A stretch of 64,000 bases of DNA from Planktothrix sp. PCC 11201 (lineage in GTDB: Bacteria; Cyanobacteriota; Cyanobacteriia; Cyanobacteriales; Microcoleaceae). The notes below the pieces were generated by a model. It was given only the letters and a program-made list of their open reading frames with translations. It was not told the DNA's origin and did no database searches. The stretch's first letter is position 1; each line of letters begins with the position of its first letter. The position numbers and the translations under genes were made by a program. Where the stretch lies: NCBI RefSeq assembly GCF_900009135.1, contig NZ_LT797693.1, positions 20,050-84,049 on the forward strand. The letters are read 5' to 3'. This document shows, piece after piece, positions 61,402 through 64,000 of the stretch.

Positions 61402-62220
61402 ATGGGATATGCGATCGATGTTGATCAATTTAACTTTGAGCAAGAGATTATCAAGGTTTCCTATGAAAAACCTGTATTGGTAGACTTTTATGCGACTTGG
61501 TGTGGCCCTTGCCAAATTTTAAAACCAATCTTAGAAAAGTTGGTGAAAGAATACGATTTTATTTTAGCAAAAATTGATATTGATCAAAATCCTGAATTAG
61601 CAAGTGAGTATCAAGTTGAAGGTGTACCCGATGTCAGAATTGTTGATCAAGGGGAGGTGCGTCCGGGTTTTGTTGGTGCTTTAACGGAAATCCAAATTCG
61701 GCAAACCCTGGGTAAAATGAATTTAAAATCTGATTTTGAACTGAGTTTAGAAGCGTTAAAAAATGCAATTACTGATCAAAAATTTCCCCAGGCTAAACAA
61801 TTACTCGATCAGCTATTTTCTGCCTATCCAGATCGACCGGAGGTGGTGTTAGAAGCGGGTAATTTTTTAATTGTGTTAAACCAATTTGAAAATGCTGAAA
61901 AACTGTTAAATACAATTCCAGAAGATCAGCGAGAATTTTTCCTGAAAGCTCAGGCGTTGAAACAATTAATTCAATTTAAAAAAGATGCTACCGCCCCTGG
62001 AGATAGCCAATTAGAACAGAATTATGCTAAGGCCTGTCAATTCACCTTAGCCCAGCAGTATCCCGCGGCCCTATCTTTATTTTTAGAGATTGTGTCAACC
62101 CATCGTCAATTCAAAGAAGATGCCGCTAAAAAAGCGATGTTAACTATTTTCAATTTACTCGGAGACGAACATCCTTTAACCCAGGAATATCGCAAAAAAT
62201 TAATGCTAGAATTATATTAG
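61402..62220 (+). CDS. Thioredoxin-TPR protein (CnoX/YbbN-like co-chaperone)
   Basis: 272 aa. N-terminal thioredoxin domain with active site WCGPC (residues 33-37), followed by TPR-type helices (about 125-270). This is the CnoX architecture: in E. coli it lacks redox activity and guards oxidised substrates, whereas here both Cys of the CxxC are present, so it may still be redox active. GGAGG lies 10 nt before ATG 61402. Confidence 0.92.
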   Translation: MGYAIDVDQFNFEQEIIKVSYEKPVLVDFYATWCGPCQILKPILEKLVKEYDFILAKIDIDQNPELASEYQVEGVPDVRIVDQGEVRPGFVGALTEIQIRQTLGKMNLKSDFELSLEALKNAITDQKFPQAKQLLDQLFSAYPDRPEVVLEAGNFLIVLNQFENAEKLLNTIPEDQREFFLKAQALKQLIQFKKDATAPGDSQLEQNYAKACQFTLAQQYPAALSLFLEIVSTHRQFKEDAAKKAMLTIFNLLGDEHPLTQEYRKKLMLELY

Positions 62221-62321
62221 ATGGAAGAAAATGGGGAATAGAACCTTTTGTTATCATTTAAAATGTAATCGACAATTTAAATGCTTTTCCATTGATTATT
62301 TTCTCTAAAAATTAAGACATT

Positions 62322-62840
62322 ATGACCAATGCTTCACTGATTTTAGGGGAATTAAATGATCGGGATATAGACTGGATGGTGACAGAAGGTAAGCGAGAAA
62401 CCATTCAAGCTGGTGCTATTCTGATTGAAGAAAATCAACCCTTAGATGCCTTATATATTGTGTTGAGTGGAACCCTAAATGTTTCTGTGGCTGCATTGGG
62501 GAATCAAATTGTGGGAAAAATTGGTGGGGGTGAGGTATTAGGAGAAATGTCTTTTGTCGATGGACGTTTACCTTCCGCTACGGTACAAGCGGCGGAAGAT
62601 TGTTGTGTATTATCTATTTCTCGACCTCTGTTGTCTCAAAAATTAGACGAAGATGTTTTATTTTCTTTGAGATTTTATCGTGCTATTACTAAGTTTTTAT
62701 CCTCTCGTTTACGGGCAACGGTGAACAATCTTGGCTGTGATGAAAGTACCAATCTATTGCCTAATAAACCACCTGAAAATGGTATTCAAACTGAGCAAGA
62801 TCATCGTTTGGATTGGATTATGCAGCGTTTAAGTGGATAA
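62322..62840 (+). CDS. Cyclic-nucleotide-binding-fold protein (probably not cAMP-binding)
   Basis: 172 aa. A single cNMP-type barrel. The phosphate-binding cassette reads GEMSFVDGRLPSATV (residues 74-88) with Pro-Ser where CRP-type proteins have Arg-Ser, so cAMP binding is unlikely. There is no HTH; a hydrophilic tail follows (about 130-172). Role unknown, perhaps a sensor or scaffold. ATG at 62322. Confidence 0.85.
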   Translation: MTNASLILGELNDRDIDWMVTEGKRETIQAGAILIEENQPLDALYIVLSGTLNVSVAALGNQIVGKIGGGEVLGEMSFVDGRLPSATVQAAEDCCVLSISRPLLSQKLDEDVLFSLRFYRAITKFLSSRLRATVNNLGCDESTNLLPNKPPENGIQTEQDHRLDWIMQRLSG

Positions 62841-62912
62841 GAAACGGATAATATGACTCGATATTTTATGTGAATCCCAATATTTATTATCTTAAAATAA
62901 GGATAAAAGCCA

Positions 62913-63803
62913 ATGATTTTATGTCAAAAAAAAAGTTTAATTTTTTTGTCGTTAGTCTTAAATTTAGTCGGTTTTAGTGTAGCAAATTTAGGGATAAATT
63001 CTGCTATTATTCCTGTTATCTTAGCGGCTCAACCTGAAAATCCGGTGGTTAAACAATTAGTAGGAAAATGGCAAGTTCCTACTAATCTTTACTCTGGTAT
63101 TATTTTTACTGAGGATGGCAAGATTTATATATTTGTAACACCCATCGAAGCCATACAATTACAATACACGATTGATCCGACTTTTAAACCCGGATTTATG
63201 CTGTTTCGTGATGCTCAAGGAAAAATTGTCGGAACTGCAATTTTTGAGTTACAGGAAGATGGACAACTTCAGTTAGACTTAAATATTAGTGGGGATGAAC
63301 AACCTGCAATCACAACGTTTAAATCTCAACCTTTGCTGTTTAAAAGAACATCTGAAGACCCTAGAATTGCCACTTCAGTTACTATTAAAATGCCAACAGC
63401 ATCAGAATTAAAAGAACAAGCCGATCAAGATGCACAATTAGAAGCACAACAATATATTGAGATTATGAATCGAGGTAACCAAGCCAGTTATACTAAGTAT
63501 AATCTTTTTAGGAGTAATTTAGAAGAATTTATTAAAGGTATTCCCGAGGAAACTCGAAATTATCGCTATAATATTAGAGTTGTTGATGAAAAAAATATGG
63601 TTCAATCGGTTGCAATAGCTAAACGAGACGGATTAAAAAGCTATATTGGAGTGGTTTTTATTGAACCTTCACCCATTAGTAATGTCAACACGAAATCAAT
63701 TATCTGTGAGAGTGATCAATCAACCCAAAAAGTTCCTTCTCAACCCGTATTATTCAGCAATCAAGCAGTTAATTGTCCGGCGGGATATTCGATAGCAGAG
63801 TAG
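62913..63803 (+). CDS. Type IV pilin-like G/H domain protein
   Basis: 296 aa. Signal-peptide-like N-terminus (residues 9-38; LIFLSLVLNLVGFSVANLG), a beta-rich middle (SGIIFTEDGKIYIFV), then a pilin G/H-type domain at about 185-255 (QYIEIMNRGNQASYTKYNLFRSNLEEFIKGI). Such domains are found in cyanobacterial minor pilin-like and surface proteins. It lacks the type IV prepilin cleavage motif, so it is exported rather than assembled. Two Cys at the C-terminus (SIICES, NCPAGYS) may pair. Confidence 0.75.
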   Translation: MILCQKKSLIFLSLVLNLVGFSVANLGINSAIIPVILAAQPENPVVKQLVGKWQVPTNLYSGIIFTEDGKIYIFVTPIEAIQLQYTIDPTFKPGFMLFRDAQGKIVGTAIFELQEDGQLQLDLNISGDEQPAITTFKSQPLLFKRTSEDPRIATSVTIKMPTASELKEQADQDAQLEAQQYIEIMNRGNQASYTKYNLFRSNLEEFIKGIPEETRNYRYNIRVVDEKNMVQSVAIAKRDGLKSYIGVVFIEPSPISNVNTKSIICESDQSTQKVPSQPVLFSNQAVNCPAGYSIAE

Positions 63804-63841
63804 GAGTGATTTTCTCAGCACTCCAATTAAGAAATAAATAA

Positions 63842-63972
63842 TATAGCAATCCGTGCCGAAGTTGTAACATTTTATCGTAGGGGTTGGGAGACCCAACCCA
63901 GGCGCAAAGAAAGAGGGTTGGGAGACCCAACCCCTACAGGTTGTGCTCGCAAATCCTACACGAATTGCTATA
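63842..63972. mobile_element. Nested-palindrome miniature element, 131 bp
   Basis: Terminal inverted repeats TATAGCAATCCGTG (63842-63855) and CACGAATTGCTATA (63959-63972) match at 13 of 14 positions. Inside lie two copies of GGGTTGGGAGACCCAACCC (63881-63899 and 63914-63932), each self-complementary, and the outer GTAGGGGTTGGG/CCCAACCCCTAC arms also pair. No reading frame. Fits a MITE-type element built from dispersed palindromes. Confidence 0.75.
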
Positions 63973-64000
63973 ACAATTTTGGCAGTTGCTCTAATAGGCT

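Noticed and set aside
1-64000. tRNA or rRNA genes
   Set aside because: I looked for tRNA T-loop (GGTTCRANNCC) and rRNA landmarks on both strands and saw none; a tRNAscan run would be decisive.

Overview
The window comes from a filamentous, non-heterocystous cyanobacterium, most likely Planktothrix or a close oscillatorian. The evidence is: cyanophycin synthetase and cyanophycinase, the ferredoxin-thioredoxin reductase variable chain, the cyanobacterial efp-accB pair, a lumenal cyclophilin, many HIP1 octamers (GCGATCGC), heptameric STRR repeats (GGGAATG, CATTACC, GAATTAC), and a small gene ending in RGSGR that fits patX, the HetR-inhibitor peptide gene of filamentous cyanobacteria. The sequence is AT-rich with mostly short intergenic gaps. 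I found no rRNA, tRNA or CRISPR array. The species call is inference; cyanobacterial origin is not in doubt.

Layout. 1-4.1 kb: cyanophycin metabolism on the minus strand (cphB, then cphA running off the left edge), headed by a strongly folded non-coding stretch. 4.2-13.3 kb: mostly housekeeping (trmD, rnc, recA, a small pseudouridine synthase, pyrB, tilS) mixed with small proteins (KGG-repeat, NYN-LOTUS, GerMN lipoprotein). 13.3-21.3 kb: accessory stretch with a Met-rich zinc-ribbon protein, a transglutaminase-like/DUF2126 protein, two miniature repeat elements, a coiled-coil protein, a small RTX protein, a CsbD protein and a frameshifted IS605-type tnpB. 21.3-25 kb: efp-accB, a cyclophilin and STRR repeats. 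25-32 kb: an apparent signalling or conflict island with a HTH-TIR-AAA protein, an AAA protein with four GAF domains, and a divergent HD phosphohydrolase. 32-36.4 kb: YdcF, ftrV, DUF3288, the patX-like pair and tldD. 36.5-45.3 kb: a lipid-like set (glycosyltransferase, KAS III, MBL hydrolase, OleD-like dehydrogenase) interrupted by a STAND ATPase, then a RusA fusion and comB. 45.4-53.8 kb: a run of plus-strand genes (LpxB-like, dacB, purU, M28 peptidase, ABC-type ATPase, wecB). 53.9-61 kb: membrane proteins and two regulators. 61.4-64 kb: a CnoX-like thioredoxin, a cNMP-fold protein, a pilin G/H-domain protein and a nested-palindrome element.

Most notable: (1) patX and a second, adjacent small gene ending near RGDGR, each with a TCCGGA-type (DIF1) motif starting exactly 60 nt before its ATG; (2) the TIR-AAA / AAA-GAF4 / HD-PDE neighbourhood, a candidate undescribed nucleotide-signalling system; (3) the folded, riboswitch-like leader next to cphB; (4) the KAS III-glycosyltransferase-MBL-OleD-like set; (5) repeat elements that have entered or rewritten coding sequence. 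All functions come from reading motifs and recalling families; no database search was run.
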